A stretch of 61,391 nt of DNA from an uncultured Eubacterium sp. (GTDB lineage Bacteria; Bacillota; Clostridia; Oscillospirales; Acutalibacteraceae), in contig CAKSWS010000007.1 in the NCBI GenBank assembly GCA_934512155.1, forward strand, positions 1-61,391, read 5' to 3'. Below the pieces are notes generated by a model that was not told where the DNA came from, did not search any database, and saw nothing but the letters and a program-made list of their open reading frames with translations. The translations under genes and the position numbers were made by a program. Of the stretch, positions 1 to 8,855 are shown one piece after another. How positions within the stretch are numbered: position 1 is the first letter of the stretch; each line of letters starts with the position of its first letter.

Positions 1-34
1 CAATCGGCTTTGTTTATACGGAGGAAAAGAAAAT

Positions 35-1207
35 ATGGATTATCGTAAAGAATCCCTTAAATTGCACAAGCAATGGCAGGGTAAGGTGGAAGTTGTGGCA
101 AGAGCCAAGGTTAATGATAAAGATTCTTTGTCCCTTGCATACACTCCGGGCGTTGCAGAGCCTTGCCTTGAAATTCAAAAAGATTATAATAAAAGTTGGG
201 AATTGACACGCCGTTGGAATATGGTTGCTGTTGTTACCGATGGTACGGCTGTTTTGGGCTTGGGTGATATTGGCCCTGAAGCAGGAATGCCTGTTATGGA
301 AGGCAAGTGCGTTTTATTTAAGGAATTTGGCGATGTAGATGCTGTTCCGCTTTGTGTTCGCACAAAAGATGTGGATGAATTTGTTGAAACAGTTTATAAT
401 ATCAGCGGTTCTTTCGGCGGCATTAATCTTGAGGATATTGCAGCTCCGAGATGTTTTGAAATAGAAGAAAAATTAAAGGAAAAGTGCGATATTCCTGTTT
501 TTCATGACGACCAGCACGGTACAGCTGTTGTTGTTTCTGCTGCGCTTATTAATGCTACAAAGTTAACGGGTAAGCCGTTAAACGAATGTAAGGCTGTTAT
601 AAACGGCTCCGGTGCAGCAGGCATTGCTATTGCAAAGCTTTTAATGATTTTAGGATTAAAAGATGTTATTCTTTGCGACAGAACAGGTGCAATTTATGAG
701 GGCAGAGAAAGTTTGAATTCTTCAAAATCAGCTATTGCCGCTGTTACAAACAGAGGAATGACAAAGGGCGATTTGAAAGAAGCTGTTAAAGGTACTGATA
801 TTTTTATTGGTGTTTCGGCACCCGGCGTTTTAACACAGGATATGATTAAAACAATGAATGAAAATCCTATTGTGCTTGCCATGGCAAATCCTACTCCTGA
901 AATTATGCCGGATGAAGCGAAAGCTGCAGGTGCAAAAATTGTTGGTACAGGCCGCTCGGATTTTCCAAATCAAATTAATAATGTTGTTGCATTTCCTGGA
1001 ATTTTTAGAGGTGCTCTTGATGTTAGAGCAAGTGCAATTACAGAAAATATGAAAATTGCCGCAGCGTATGCTATTGCTTCTCTTGTTGATGATAAGGATT
1101 TAAATGAAGATTATATTTTGCCTTATGCATTTGATGAGAGAATTAAAGACACAGTTGCTTCTGCGGTTGCAAAAGCCGCCAAAGAAGATGGCGTTGCAAG
1201 AATTTAA
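35..1207 (+). CDS. NAD(P)-dependent malic enzyme
   Basis: A 390-residue cytoplasmic enzyme that oxidatively decarboxylates malate to pyruvate and CO2, making NAD(P)H. The N-terminal part has the short bacterial malic-enzyme signature (SLAYTPGVAEPC near residue 30, VTDGTAVLGLGDIGP near 70, HDDQHGTA near 160). An NAD(P)-binding Rossmann stretch with a GSGAAG loop follows near residue 190. The length fits the small bacterial form without a phosphotransacetylase domain. The start is set by a GGAGG ribosome site at about 20-24, 10 bases before the ATG. An intrinsic terminator follows the stop, so it is the last gene of its transcript; what lies upstream is outside the window. The choice of NAD or NADP cannot be read with certainty. 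Confidence 0.95.
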   Translation: MDYRKESLKLHKQWQGKVEVVARAKVNDKDSLSLAYTPGVAEPCLEIQKDYNKSWELTRRWNMVAVVTDGTAVLGLGDIGPEAGMPVMEGKCVLFKEFGDVDAVPLCVRTKDVDEFVETVYNISGSFGGINLEDIAAPRCFEIEEKLKEKCDIPVFHDDQHGTAVVVSAALINATKLTGKPLNECKAVINGSGAAGIAIAKLLMILGLKDVILCDRTGAIYEGRESLNSSKSAIAAVTNRGMTKGDLKEAVKGTDIFIGVSAPGVLTQDMIKTMNENPIVLAMANPTPEIMPDEAKAAGAKIVGTGRSDFPNQINNVVAFPGIFRGALDVRASAITENMKIAAAYAIASLVDDKDLNEDYILPYAFDERIKDTVASAVAKAAKEDGVARI

Positions 1208-1222
1208 TCAGCTAATGATAAA

Positions 1223-1268
1223 ACACCCTTGTGCTTTGTCTTTTCGACTTTGCACAGGGGTGCTTTTT
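1223..1268 (+). terminator. Intrinsic terminator after malic enzyme
   Basis: A stem formed by ACACCCTTGTGC and GCACAGGGGTGC (one G-T pair) is followed by a run of seven T. It begins 16 bases after the malic enzyme stop. The hemW gene on the other strand ends at 1269, so it may also serve that gene. Confidence 0.85.
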
Positions 1269-2303
1269 TTAAATCAGTTCACTTAATATTGTGTTTGAAA
1301 CAAGAAATCCTTTAGGTGTAAAACTTAATTTTTCGTTTTTGTATTCCATAAAACCTGACTTAACGAATTTCTGCCAATCTGCATTAATTATTTCAGGATT
1401 GATTCCTTCTTTTAAGCGAAGTCCCAACATTATTTTTTCTTCAGTCGTTGCACCTGCACCGTCTTCAATTATGTTAAAATTTTCATCATAGTGAAAACGT
1501 TTTCCGTTCCAAAGGGAATATGCGGTTGCACCAATTCCTAAATATGGCTTTAATTGCCAATATTTTGTGTTGTGGCGACTTTCAAAGCCTGTTTTTGCAA
1601 AATTGCTGATTTCGTATTGATGAAATCCGGCAGTTTCTAAATCTTTAATGATTTTTAAATACATATCACACACAAAATCTTCTGTGGGAAAATTTAATTT
1701 GTTTTGCAATTTAAAGAAAGGTGTGTTAGGCTCTATTTTCAGCATGTATGCGGAAATATGTGTAACGGGCAGGCTTTTAATAAAGTTAATTGTTTCGTTA
1801 ATTCCTGTTTCTGTTTGTTTGGGTGTACCAAGCATAATATCAAGGCTTATGTTTGAAATTCCGGCGTTTTGTGCATCTAAAATCGCCTTTTTAATTTCTT
1901 CTTTTCCTGCAATTCTGCCAAGTGCCAATCTTTCTTCTTTTACAGCGCTTTGCATACCCAGTGAAATTCTGTTAATGCCGACTTTTTTATATATTTTAAA
2001 ATCGTTTTCAAGGTTTTTGCCGGGGTTGCATTCAATGGTAATTTCACTTTTTTCATCTATAATAAAGTTGTTTTTAATTTCAAAAATTATTTTTTCAATT
2101 ATTTCAGGGGCAAGGGTACTTGGAGTGCCGCCGCCTAAATAAACGGTGTTGAATTTACTGCCTTTATACTTTTTAAATTCGCTTATAAGTTTTTCAACGT
2201 AATTTTCTGCATCGTTTTCGCAATATTTAACGCTGTAAAAATTGCAGTATGGGCATTTTGATTTGCAAAATGGAATGTGAATATATAATCCTGCGTCGTT
2301 CAT
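1269..2303 (-). CDS. hemW: HemW-like radical SAM heme chaperone
   Basis: A 344-residue radical SAM protein of the HemN/HemW family. The CxxxCxxC cluster motif is at C13, C17 and C20 (PFCKSKCPYC), which holds the 4Fe-4S cluster binding S-adenosylmethionine, and the GGGTPS motif is at 57-62. It lacks the longer N-terminus of true oxygen-independent coproporphyrinogen III oxidase, so the HemW heme-chaperone class (often misnamed HemN) is the better call. It stands alone on the minus strand, with the divergent XRE gene pair upstream. No other heme gene is visible in the window, and the in vivo substrate is not shown by the sequence. Confidence 0.9.
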   Translation of the reverse strand: MNDAGLYIHIPFCKSKCPYCNFYSVKYCENDAENYVEKLISEFKKYKGSKFNTVYLGGGTPSTLAPEIIEKIIFEIKNNFIIDEKSEITIECNPGKNLENDFKIYKKVGINRISLGMQSAVKEERLALGRIAGKEEIKKAILDAQNAGISNISLDIMLGTPKQTETGINETINFIKSLPVTHISAYMLKIEPNTPFFKLQNKLNFPTEDFVCDMYLKIIKDLETAGFHQYEISNFAKTGFESRHNTKYWQLKPYLGIGATAYSLWNGKRFHYDENFNIIEDGAGATTEEKIMLGLRLKEGINPEIINADWQKFVKSGFMEYKNEKLSFTPKGFLVSNTILSELI

Positions 2304-2360
2304 AATTTCTCACTCTTAATTTGATGTATATATATAATATTAATGATAAAATCATTTGTG

Positions 2361-2618
2361 TCAATAGGTATATTTATCAAAATATTTAAGTAATATATCA
2401 TGACTTACATTGAGACATTTGCAAAAACAGGCGAACTTATAATCCGTAACTTGTCGTTGGTTTTTTTCAATTTTGCTTACCATTTGCTGGTCTATATTAA
2501 TATTCATTAATTGCATTTTTGCCGCTAATTCACTTTGGGTTATATTTTTTTCAATCCTTATTTCTGCAAGACTTTTACCGATAATGTTTTTGTTTCCGTT
2601 ATAAGTTATTTGTTTCAT
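2361..2618 (-). CDS. Small XRE-family transcriptional regulator
   Basis: An 85-residue protein that is nearly all helix-turn-helix. The Cro/CI-type core runs from about residue 14 to 70 (LAEIRIEKNITQSELAAKM, then QQMVSKIEKNQRQVTDYKF). It should bind DNA as a dimer. It is transcribed away from the membrane-protein gene at 2662, and the 43 bases between the two starts form an inverted repeat suited to a shared operator. The Shine-Dalgarno sequence (GGTGG) lies inside the outer arm of that repeat. The layout suggests autoregulation together with control of the neighbour. No partner toxin domain is recognisable, so a toxin-antitoxin assignment is not supported. Confidence 0.85.
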   Translation of the reverse strand: MKQITYNGNKNIIGKSLAEIRIEKNITQSELAAKMQLMNINIDQQMVSKIEKNQRQVTDYKFACFCKCLNVSHDILLKYFDKYTY

Positions 2619-2619
2619 A

Positions 2620-2660
2620 ATACCACCAATACGTTATATTAACGTATATGGCGGTGGTAT
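2620..2660. promoter_or_regulatory. Symmetric operator-like spacer of divergent pair
   Basis: Outer arms ATACCACC (2620-2627) and GGTGGTAT (2653-2660) are perfect inverted repeats. An inner dyad ATACGTTA-TAT-TAACGTAT occupies 2629-2647 with 8-bp arms. The outer arms carry the Shine-Dalgarno sequences of both flanking genes. The structure is seen directly; its use as an operator for the XRE protein is inference. Confidence 0.6.
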
Positions 2661-2661
2661 T

Positions 2662-3234
2662 TTGATTATATTTTTTACATTTGATATAGGTTTGATATTT
2701 GCAGTTGTAGTATTGTTTGGTGCTATAATTGTAAATGGTGTTACCGATACTGTTGTTGCACTTTTAAGTCATTATGCTCCAATAATGAAAACGGTTTTAA
2801 TTATTTCAATAATAGTTGCTGTTGTAGTTGGATTTATTGATGGATATTGTATCGAAGACGATAAAGATAAAAATCGTTTTAAAACATTTCTGTCGGGTAT
2901 TTCAAGCGGGGTTTATAACGGTTTGGTTGTTCCTCCTGTAGTATTGTTGGCTTTTCACGGAATATTGATGTTTTTAGATTATTTTTCAGATGGTTTTAGT
3001 GTTGCATTAATGATTATTTTCGGCTTTTTAATATTGATAATATATGCCGTAATTATAACGTTGGTGTTGTTAGTTGGATTAGCTGTGCCATTATTAATTA
3101 AAATAGGTATTTTTACGGTAAACGGAATTTTAGGTAAGTTATTTATGGTTGTAATCGGAGTAGGTATTGCTTGTTTGTATTATTTCATATTAAGCAAAGA
3201 GGGAGTTTATCCGTTTTTAACCGAATTGGTTTAA
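2662..3234 (+). CDS. Small multi-pass membrane protein, unknown function
   Basis: A 190-residue protein, mostly hydrophobic, with about five predicted membrane helices and a short acidic/basic loop (DGYCIEDDKDKNRFK near residues 62-76). No family is recognised. The proposed start is TTG at 2662, placed 5-6 bases after a GGCGGTGG ribosome site; no good ATG exists before residue 43. The gene is paired divergently with the XRE regulator and ends at a bidirectional terminator. The context suggests it is the regulated target of that regulator, but its substrate or role cannot be named. Confidence 0.65.
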   Translation: MIIFFTFDIGLIFAVVVLFGAIIVNGVTDTVVALLSHYAPIMKTVLIISIIVAVVVGFIDGYCIEDDKDKNRFKTFLSGISSGVYNGLVVPPVVLLAFHGILMFLDYFSDGFSVALMIIFGFLILIIYAVIITLVLLVGLAVPLLIKIGIFTVNGILGKLFMVVIGVGIACLYYFILSKEGVYPFLTELV

Positions 3235-3248
3235 AAATGCATTAAAAA

Positions 3249-3277
3249 AGGTGTTGCTTTTGCAACACCTTTTTTTG
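3249..3277. terminator. Bidirectional intrinsic terminator
   Basis: A perfect 9-bp stem, AGGTGTTGC/GCAACACCT, with a TTTT loop has T runs on both strands. It lies between the convergent membrane-protein gene and typA and can end both transcripts. Confidence 0.9.
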
Positions 3278-5110
3278 TTATTTTTTGCGGTTTTCCGCTT
3301 TAAGTCTTAATGATTTGTCAAGAATTGTTTTGCGAAGTCTGATTGATTTCGGTGTAACTTCCAAAAGTTCGTCGTCTGCCAAGAATTCCATGCTCTGTTC
3401 AAGAGAAAGAGTGGTAGGAGGCACAAGTTTAAGCGCTTCGTCAGAGCCGCTTGCACGTGTGTTTGTAACATGTTTCTTTTTACAAACATTGCAAACAATA
3501 TCTTCATCCTTTGCACATTCGCCAACTATCATACCTTCGTAAACGTCTACGCCCGGGCCTACAAAAAGTTTGCCCCTGTCTTGTGTGTTCCAAAGACCGT
3601 AGCCCGTTGTTGTTCCCGTTTCGTGAACAACTATAGAACCTCTTGTTCTTGTGGCAATATCACCTTTGTACGGCTCGTATCCACTGAACAATTGGTTCAT
3701 AATACCGTTGCCGTTTGTATCTGTTAAAAATTCGCTTCTGTAGCCGATAAGTCCTCTTGAAGGAATTTTGATTTCAAGGTGAGTCATACCTGTGCTGCGA
3801 GTATCCATGTTTTCGATTTCACCTTTGCGAGAGCAAAGCTTTTCCATAACGGCACCAACATATTCTTCAGGCACTTCAATAATTGCCAATTCAATAGGCT
3901 CAAGGGTTTGACCTGTTTTTTCATCTTTTTTAAGAATAACCTGCGGGCGTGAAACCTGAAATTCGTAGTTTTCTCTTCTCATGGTTTCAATAAGAATTGA
4001 AAGGTGAAGTTCGCCTCTGCCGGATACCTTAAATTTATCCATTGAATCTGTTTCTTCCACACGCATTGAAACGTTGGTTTCAACTTCTTTGAAAAGTCGT
4101 TCCCTTAAATTACGGCTTGTAACAAATTTACCCTCTTGTCCTGCAAAAGGAGAATCGTTAACAAGGAAGTTCATGCTGATTGTAGGTTCGTCAATTTTTA
4201 CAAAAGGAAGCGGCTCAACGCATTCAGGGTCGCACGCTGTTTCGCCTATGTTTAAGTCCGGAATGCCGGCAACACAAATTAAGTCCCCCATAACGGCTTC
4301 GTTGCAAGGAACTCTTTTAAGACCTTCAAATTGAAAAAGCTTTGTAAGGCGAATGTTTTCTCTGCTGCCGTCTTGTTTGCAAAGTACATATGGTGTGTTG
4401 ATTTTAACAGAGCCTCTTTCAACTCTGCCTACGCCTATTCTGCCAACATATTCGTCATATTCAAGTGAGGAAAATAAAATTTGTGTAGGTCCGTTTTCAT
4501 CACCTTTAGGTGACGGAATGTATTCCAATATTGCGTCAAGAAGAGGTCGCATGTCGCCATCTCTAACAGTTGGGTCAAGGCTTGAATAGCCGTTTCTGCC
4601 GGATGCATAAACAACAGGGAAGTCAATTTGGTCGTCATCTGCGCCAAGTTCAATGAAAAGGTCTAAAACCTCATCAATAACTTCTTCGGGTCTTGCTCCG
4701 TCTCGGTCTATTTTATTTATAACAACAAGGGGAGTTTTGTGTAAACCCAATGCTTTTTTAAGAACAAATCTTGTTTGCGGCATACAGCCTTCAAAAGCGT
4801 CTACTAAAAGCAAAACGCCGTCTACCATTGTTAAAATTCGCTCAACTTCACCGCCGAAATCTGCGTGCCCCGGTGTGTCAACAATGTTGATTTTTGTATC
4901 TTTATAATGTATGGATGTGTTTTTTGATAAAATTGTAATTCCACGCTCTTTTTCAAGGTCGTTACTGTCCATAACTCTTTCGTCAACAACTTCATTTGTG
5001 CGAAATGTGCCGCTTTGGCGCAACATTTCATCTACAAGGGTGGTTTTGCCGTGGTCAACATGGGCAATAATTGCAATGTTTTTAATGTTTTTTCTTTCGC
5101 TCAATTTCAT
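3278..5110 (-). CDS. typA: Ribosome-associated GTPase TypA/BipA
   Basis: A 610-residue translational GTPase. The P-loop AHVDHGKTT is at residues 16-24, the G3 motif DTPGHADF near 78-85 and the G4 motif NKID near 132, followed by the EF-G-like domains and the C-terminal domain typical of BipA. It acts on the 70S/50S ribosome in assembly and stress adaptation. It is the last gene of a gltX-glnS-typA run on the minus strand, 13 bases after glnS, so co-transcription is likely. The length is normal for the family and no anomaly was seen. Confidence 0.97.
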   Translation of the reverse strand: MKLSERKNIKNIAIIAHVDHGKTTLVDEMLRQSGTFRTNEVVDERVMDSNDLEKERGITILSKNTSIHYKDTKINIVDTPGHADFGGEVERILTMVDGVLLLVDAFEGCMPQTRFVLKKALGLHKTPLVVINKIDRDGARPEEVIDEVLDLFIELGADDDQIDFPVVYASGRNGYSSLDPTVRDGDMRPLLDAILEYIPSPKGDENGPTQILFSSLEYDEYVGRIGVGRVERGSVKINTPYVLCKQDGSRENIRLTKLFQFEGLKRVPCNEAVMGDLICVAGIPDLNIGETACDPECVEPLPFVKIDEPTISMNFLVNDSPFAGQEGKFVTSRNLRERLFKEVETNVSMRVEETDSMDKFKVSGRGELHLSILIETMRRENYEFQVSRPQVILKKDEKTGQTLEPIELAIIEVPEEYVGAVMEKLCSRKGEIENMDTRSTGMTHLEIKIPSRGLIGYRSEFLTDTNGNGIMNQLFSGYEPYKGDIATRTRGSIVVHETGTTTGYGLWNTQDRGKLFVGPGVDVYEGMIVGECAKDEDIVCNVCKKKHVTNTRASGSDEALKLVPPTTLSLEQSMEFLADDELLEVTPKSIRLRKTILDKSLRLKAENRKK

Positions 5111-5123
5111 TATCTCCCAAAGA

Positions 5124-6791
5124 TTATTTCTTTGCGTTAAAACTGTCTCTAAGTTGTACTGTTCTGTTGAAAATTAAATGTTCTTTTGTTGAATCTTTAT
5201 CTGCACAAAAATATCCGTCTCTCATAAATTGATATTTGTCTCCCGGTTGTGCGTTGGCAAGTGCTTTTTCACAAACAGCCGTAACCGTTTTTAATGAATT
5301 CGGATTCAAATTATCTTCAAAAGAACTAACGCCTTCTTCATCGCTTGGGTTTGGAACATCAAAAAGTCTTTCGTAAAGTCTTACGTCAGCTTTAACATTG
5401 TCTTTAACGGAAACCCAATGAATTGTGCCTTTAACTTTTCTGCCGTCCGGGCTGTCACCGCCGAATGTTTCGGGGTCGTATGTGCAATGAACGCAAGTAA
5501 TGTTGCCGTTTTCGTCTTTGTCATATCCCGTGCAGGTAATGTAGTATGCTTTAAATAATCTTACTTCATTTCCCGGGAACAGGCGGAAGTATTTTTTTAT
5601 AGGCTCTTCCATAAAGTCGGCTCTTTCAATGTAAATTTCTTTTGAAAAAGTCATTTTTCTGCTTCCGTATTCTTCGTGTTCAGGGTGATACGGTGCTTCA
5701 ATTTCTTCTGTTTTATCATCCGGATAATTGTCTATAACCACTTTAAGCGGGTCTAAAACAGCCATGATTCTTCTTGAATTTTTGTTAAGGTTGTCTCTCA
5801 CACAGCTTTCAAGAAGCGGAAAATCAATAACGCTGTACGCTTTTGAAACGCCGATTTTTTCGCAAAAATCACGAATAGCTTCAGCAGGGTAGCCTCTTCT
5901 TCTCATTCCGCTTATTGTTGCCATTCTTGGGTCATCCCAGCCGGTAACAATGTTGTCTTGAACAAGTTTTAAACACTTTCTTTTTGAAGTGAGAGTATAG
6001 TTAAGGTTCATTCTTGCAAATTCTATTTGGCGTGGCTTTTCGCCTTCAATACACTCATTAACAACCCAGTCGTAAAGCGGTCTGTGGTTTTCAAATTCAA
6101 GAGAACATAAAGAGTGTGTAACCTTTTCGCAAGCGTCTGAAAGAGGATGTGCAAAGTCATACATTGGGTAAACGCACCATTTGTCGCCTGTTCTGTGGTG
6201 GTGAGCATACATAATGCGGTAAATGATAGGGTCCCTCATATTCATATTAGGGCTTGACATATCAATTTTAGCACGTAAAACTCTTGAACCTTCAGAAAAT
6301 TCGCCGTTTGTCATTCTTGTAAATAAATCAAGGTTTTCTTCTACACTTCGGTTTCTGTATGGGCTTTCTTTACCCGGTTCTGTTAATGTGCCTCTGTATT
6401 CTCTTTGCTGTTCAGGCGTAAGGTCGCAAACAAATGCCTTGCCTTTTTTAATTAATTTAATTGCACATTCGTATATAAAATCAAAATAATCGGAAGCAAA
6501 ATAAAGATTGTCCCACTGAAATCCAAGCCAGTTAATGTCTTCCTTAATTGCATCAACATATTCGGTGTCTTCTTTAACCGGATTAGTGTCATCAAGTCTT
6601 AAATTACAAATGCCGTTGAATTTTTCTTTTGCTCCGAAATTAATGCAAATCGCTTTTGCATGACCAATGTGAAGATAGCCGTTTGGTTCGGGGGGAAAAC
6701 GTGTTTGAACATTGCTGTAAACGCCGTCTTCTAAATCTTTTTCTATAAAATCATAAATAAAATTGGAGTTTTCTTTAATTTCATTTTCCAT
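5124..6791 (-). CDS. glnS: Glutaminyl-tRNA synthetase
   Basis: A 555-residue class I synthetase that charges tRNA-Gln directly with glutamine in the cytoplasm. The HIGH motif is at residues 41-44 within [18 protein letters not shown], and the KMSKS-equivalent is in TLTSKRK near 265. The C-terminal beta-barrel anticodon-binding region typical of GlnRS is present. It lies 10 bases after gltX. GlnRS is not universal in Firmicutes, many of which make Gln-tRNA by GatCAB amidation. Its presence next to GluRS suggests that this organism keeps the two aminoacylations separate. Confidence 0.97.
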   Translation of the reverse strand: MENEIKENSNFIYDFIEKDLEDGVYSNVQTRFPPEPNGYLHIGHAKAICINFGAKEKFNGICNLRLDDTNPVKEDTEYVDAIKEDINWLGFQWDNLYFASDYFDFIYECAIKLIKKGKAFVCDLTPEQQREYRGTLTEPGKESPYRNRSVEENLDLFTRMTNGEFSEGSRVLRAKIDMSSPNMNMRDPIIYRIMYAHHHRTGDKWCVYPMYDFAHPLSDACEKVTHSLCSLEFENHRPLYDWVVNECIEGEKPRQIEFARMNLNYTLTSKRKCLKLVQDNIVTGWDDPRMATISGMRRRGYPAEAIRDFCEKIGVSKAYSVIDFPLLESCVRDNLNKNSRRIMAVLDPLKVVIDNYPDDKTEEIEAPYHPEHEEYGSRKMTFSKEIYIERADFMEEPIKKYFRLFPGNEVRLFKAYYITCTGYDKDENGNITCVHCTYDPETFGGDSPDGRKVKGTIHWVSVKDNVKADVRLYERLFDVPNPSDEEGVSSFEDNLNPNSLKTVTAVCEKALANAQPGDKYQFMRDGYFCADKDSTKEHLIFNRTVQLRDSFNAKK

Positions 6792-6801
6792 AGGTATTCT
6801 C

Positions 6802-8463
6802 CTAAATTAAGTTTTTATAATGGCAAAGGGCGTCATTTAATCTTTGTTCAACCCTGTCTTTCCCTAAAAGCGCCGTTATGAAGTATAAATCCGGTGTGTT
6901 CGTTCTGCCTGTTAATGCTACACGAATAATTGTTGAAACATCGCCCACATGACCTTTAAACATTTCAGGGTTTTGTTTAAATTCTTTAACATTCGGTGTG
7001 CAGTCAACTTTGACGCAAATATCTTTCATTCTGCTAAACCAAGCGTCTTTATCGTCGTCAATGTTAAATACTTTAATGTATTCTTCAATAACTTTTATTG
7101 CAAGCTCGGGTGTTGCGTTGCCGCAAAGTTCATAGCAAGGCTTAAATGTTTCGTCATACATAAAGCTTACGTAATCTTCAACATCGCTCCATTTTGCAAT
7201 GTCTTTTCTTGGCTTTTTGTTTTCACGGTCAATATTAAGCACAGCAGTTGCGTATTCGGGATTTTGTGTAAATAAATCGGCAAGTTTTTGGTTGTATTGT
7301 TTTGCCCATTCAACTGCTTTTTCATAAACATTGCTTGCCGGCATTGTTGAAATAATGTTTTTTGAAACATCCGTAAGCTTAACCATATCAAATAAAGCAC
7401 CTGAAACGCTCATTTTTTTAAGATTAAACGGAAACTTGTCAATGCTCTCTGTTTTATTTGCTCTGCGCCAATCTTCAAAATTTGAATTGGCAATAGTCAT
7501 TATATACTCATTAACACTTTCTTTGGGAAAGCCTTGTTCAATGTAGTAGGATACGGCAGCTTCAGGGTCTTTTCTTTTTGAAAGTTTGCGTTTGCCGCCG
7601 TTTTCTTCTTTCATAATAGGCGCAACATGGGCGTATTTAGGGGGCTTAAAGCCAAGCACTTTGAATAGCTGCAGGTGAATCGGTGTGCTTGAAATCCATT
7701 CGTCGCCTCTGAAAACGTGGGTGGTTCTCATTAAATGGTCATCCACTGCGTGTGCAAAATGGTATGTGGGAATTCCGTCTGATTTTAAAATAACAACATC
7801 CTGTACATTTTCAGGCATTTCTATTTTGCCTTTAATCATATCGTCAAAATAGCATTTTTTATCTGTTTCGCCGGGAGATTTAAGGCGTAATGTAAAACTT
7901 TCGCCGTTGTTTATTTTTTCTTCAATTTCATTGTAAGTTAAATTTCTGCATTTAGCCCACTTGCCCCAATAGCCTTTAATACTTTCGCTTTCCTGTGCTT
8001 CTCTTATTTCGTTCAACTCGTCCGGAGAGCAAAAGCAAGGGTAAGCCAAATTACGGCAAACAAGGTCTTTTGCGTAAGCTTGGTAAATGTCTTTTCTTTT
8101 GCTTTGGTAGTAAGGTCCGTAGCTTCCAATTTCGGTTTCTTCGGCAACAACACCTTCGTCTGCCTTAACGCCGTAAACGGAAAGTCCTTGAAGCATAACG
8201 TCTATTGCGCCGTCAACTTTACGCTTTTGGTCGGTGTCCTCAACTCTTACAAAAAACACACCGTTTGTACTTTTTGCTGTTTTGTATGCAACCACACAGG
8301 TAAAAAGATTGCCGAAGTGCAAAAAACCGGTGGGGCTTGGTGCAAATCTTGTAACACGTGCTCCCTCGGGTAAATCTCTTTGAGGGTAAAGGTTTTCATA
8401 ATATTCCGGTTTTTTATCTATATTTGGAAATAAAAGTTGTGCAAGTTTTTCATTTTCAGTCAT
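6802..8463 (-). CDS. gltX: Glutamyl-tRNA synthetase
   Basis: A 553-residue class I synthetase charging tRNA-Glu. The HIGH-equivalent HFGN is at 49-52 after RFAPSPTG, and the KMSKS-equivalent is KLSKRK near residue 300. There is an N-terminal extension of about 35 residues before the Rossmann fold and a long alpha-helical C-terminal half. It is the first gene of the gltX-glnS-typA operon. A promoter TTGAAT-N17-AATAAT lies upstream on the minus strand. Because glnS follows, this GluRS is probably discriminating for tRNA-Glu; that is inference. Confidence 0.95.
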   Translation of the reverse strand: MTENEKLAQLLFPNIDKKPEYYENLYPQRDLPEGARVTRFAPSPTGFLHFGNLFTCVVAYKTAKSTNGVFFVRVEDTDQKRKVDGAIDVMLQGLSVYGVKADEGVVAEETEIGSYGPYYQSKRKDIYQAYAKDLVCRNLAYPCFCSPDELNEIREAQESESIKGYWGKWAKCRNLTYNEIEEKINNGESFTLRLKSPGETDKKCYFDDMIKGKIEMPENVQDVVILKSDGIPTYHFAHAVDDHLMRTTHVFRGDEWISSTPIHLQLFKVLGFKPPKYAHVAPIMKEENGGKRKLSKRKDPEAAVSYYIEQGFPKESVNEYIMTIANSNFEDWRRANKTESIDKFPFNLKKMSVSGALFDMVKLTDVSKNIISTMPASNVYEKAVEWAKQYNQKLADLFTQNPEYATAVLNIDRENKKPRKDIAKWSDVEDYVSFMYDETFKPCYELCGNATPELAIKVIEEYIKVFNIDDDKDAWFSRMKDICVKVDCTPNVKEFKQNPEMFKGHVGDVSTIIRVALTGRTNTPDLYFITALLGKDRVEQRLNDALCHYKNLI

Positions 8464-8515
8464 ATTTTTTATCGCTGCCTTTCACAATATACTTTTCCGT
8501 AAAATTAATCATTCT

Positions 8516-8544
8516 ATTATTGCACAAAATTAAAGATTATTCAA
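8516..8544 (-). promoter_or_regulatory. Probable promoter of gltX-glnS-typA
   Basis: On the minus strand TTGAAT (8539-8544), 17 bases, then AATAAT (8516-8521), about 50 bases before the gltX start. It is a fair match to a housekeeping sigma promoter. Confidence 0.45.
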
Positions 8545-8563
8545 CATATTTATTATTATAATA

Positions 8564-8592
8564 TTGAATATTTTAAAATAATGTGGTAATTT
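8564..8592 (+). promoter_or_regulatory. Possible promoter of the DUF4250 gene
   Basis: TTGAAT (8564-8569), 17 bases, TAATTT (8587-8592), 30 bases before the small gene. The -10 match is weak and the surrounding sequence is very AT-rich. Confidence 0.35.
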
Positions 8593-8621
8593 AATAAAAA
8601 AAGTTAAGGATTGGTGGAAAA

Positions 8622-8798
8622 ATGAGTTTACCGGGCGACGCTGTTTTGCTTTTAAGTGTTGTAAATATGAAGCTGAGGGATTATTACGGAAGTTTGGATG
8701 CTTTGTGTGATGACTTAAATGAAAACAGGCAAAATATTGAAAGTAAATTAAATTCCATAGGTTACACTTATGATGAAAAAGTTAATCAGTTTGTGTAA
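8622..8798 (+). CDS. DUF4250-family small protein
   Basis: A 58-residue protein of unknown function that begins MSLPGDAVLLLSVVNMKLRD and ends YDEKVNQFV. The pattern LLSVVNxKLRDYY, then SLDALCDDL, then IGYxYDE is that of the DUF4250 family, which is about this length in Clostridia. The start ATG is preceded by an AAGGATTGGTGG ribosome site. It sits alone, divergent from gltX, and ends at a strong bidirectional terminator, so it is probably a one-gene transcript. The predicted fold is a compact helical protein without signal peptide or membrane segment; the biological role is unknown. Confidence 0.85.
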   Translation: MSLPGDAVLLLSVVNMKLRDYYGSLDALCDDLNENRQNIESKLNSIGYTYDEKVNQFV

Positions 8799-8802
8799 AT
8801 GA

Positions 8803-8838
8803 AAAAACCTTGTCTGCTTAAAGCTGACAAGGTTTTTA
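8803..8838. terminator. Bidirectional intrinsic terminator
   Basis: A perfect 12-bp stem, AAAAACCTTGTC/GACAAGGTTTTT, with an 11-base loop lies between the convergent DUF4250 gene and the YhgE/Pip gene, with A and T tracts on both sides. Confidence 0.9.
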
Positions 8839-8855
8839 TTTTGGTGATTGTTAAG

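Noticed and set aside
2361..3234. A toxin-antitoxin pair
   Set aside because: The XRE protein could be an antitoxin, but the partner is a 190-residue multi-helix membrane protein with no toxin signature, and the divergent arrangement is atypical.
3285..4907. Several plus-strand frames of 60-90 codons opposite typA
   Set aside because: They are antisense to a full-length conserved gene, lack ribosome sites and have implausible composition. The same applies to similar antisense frames across the window.
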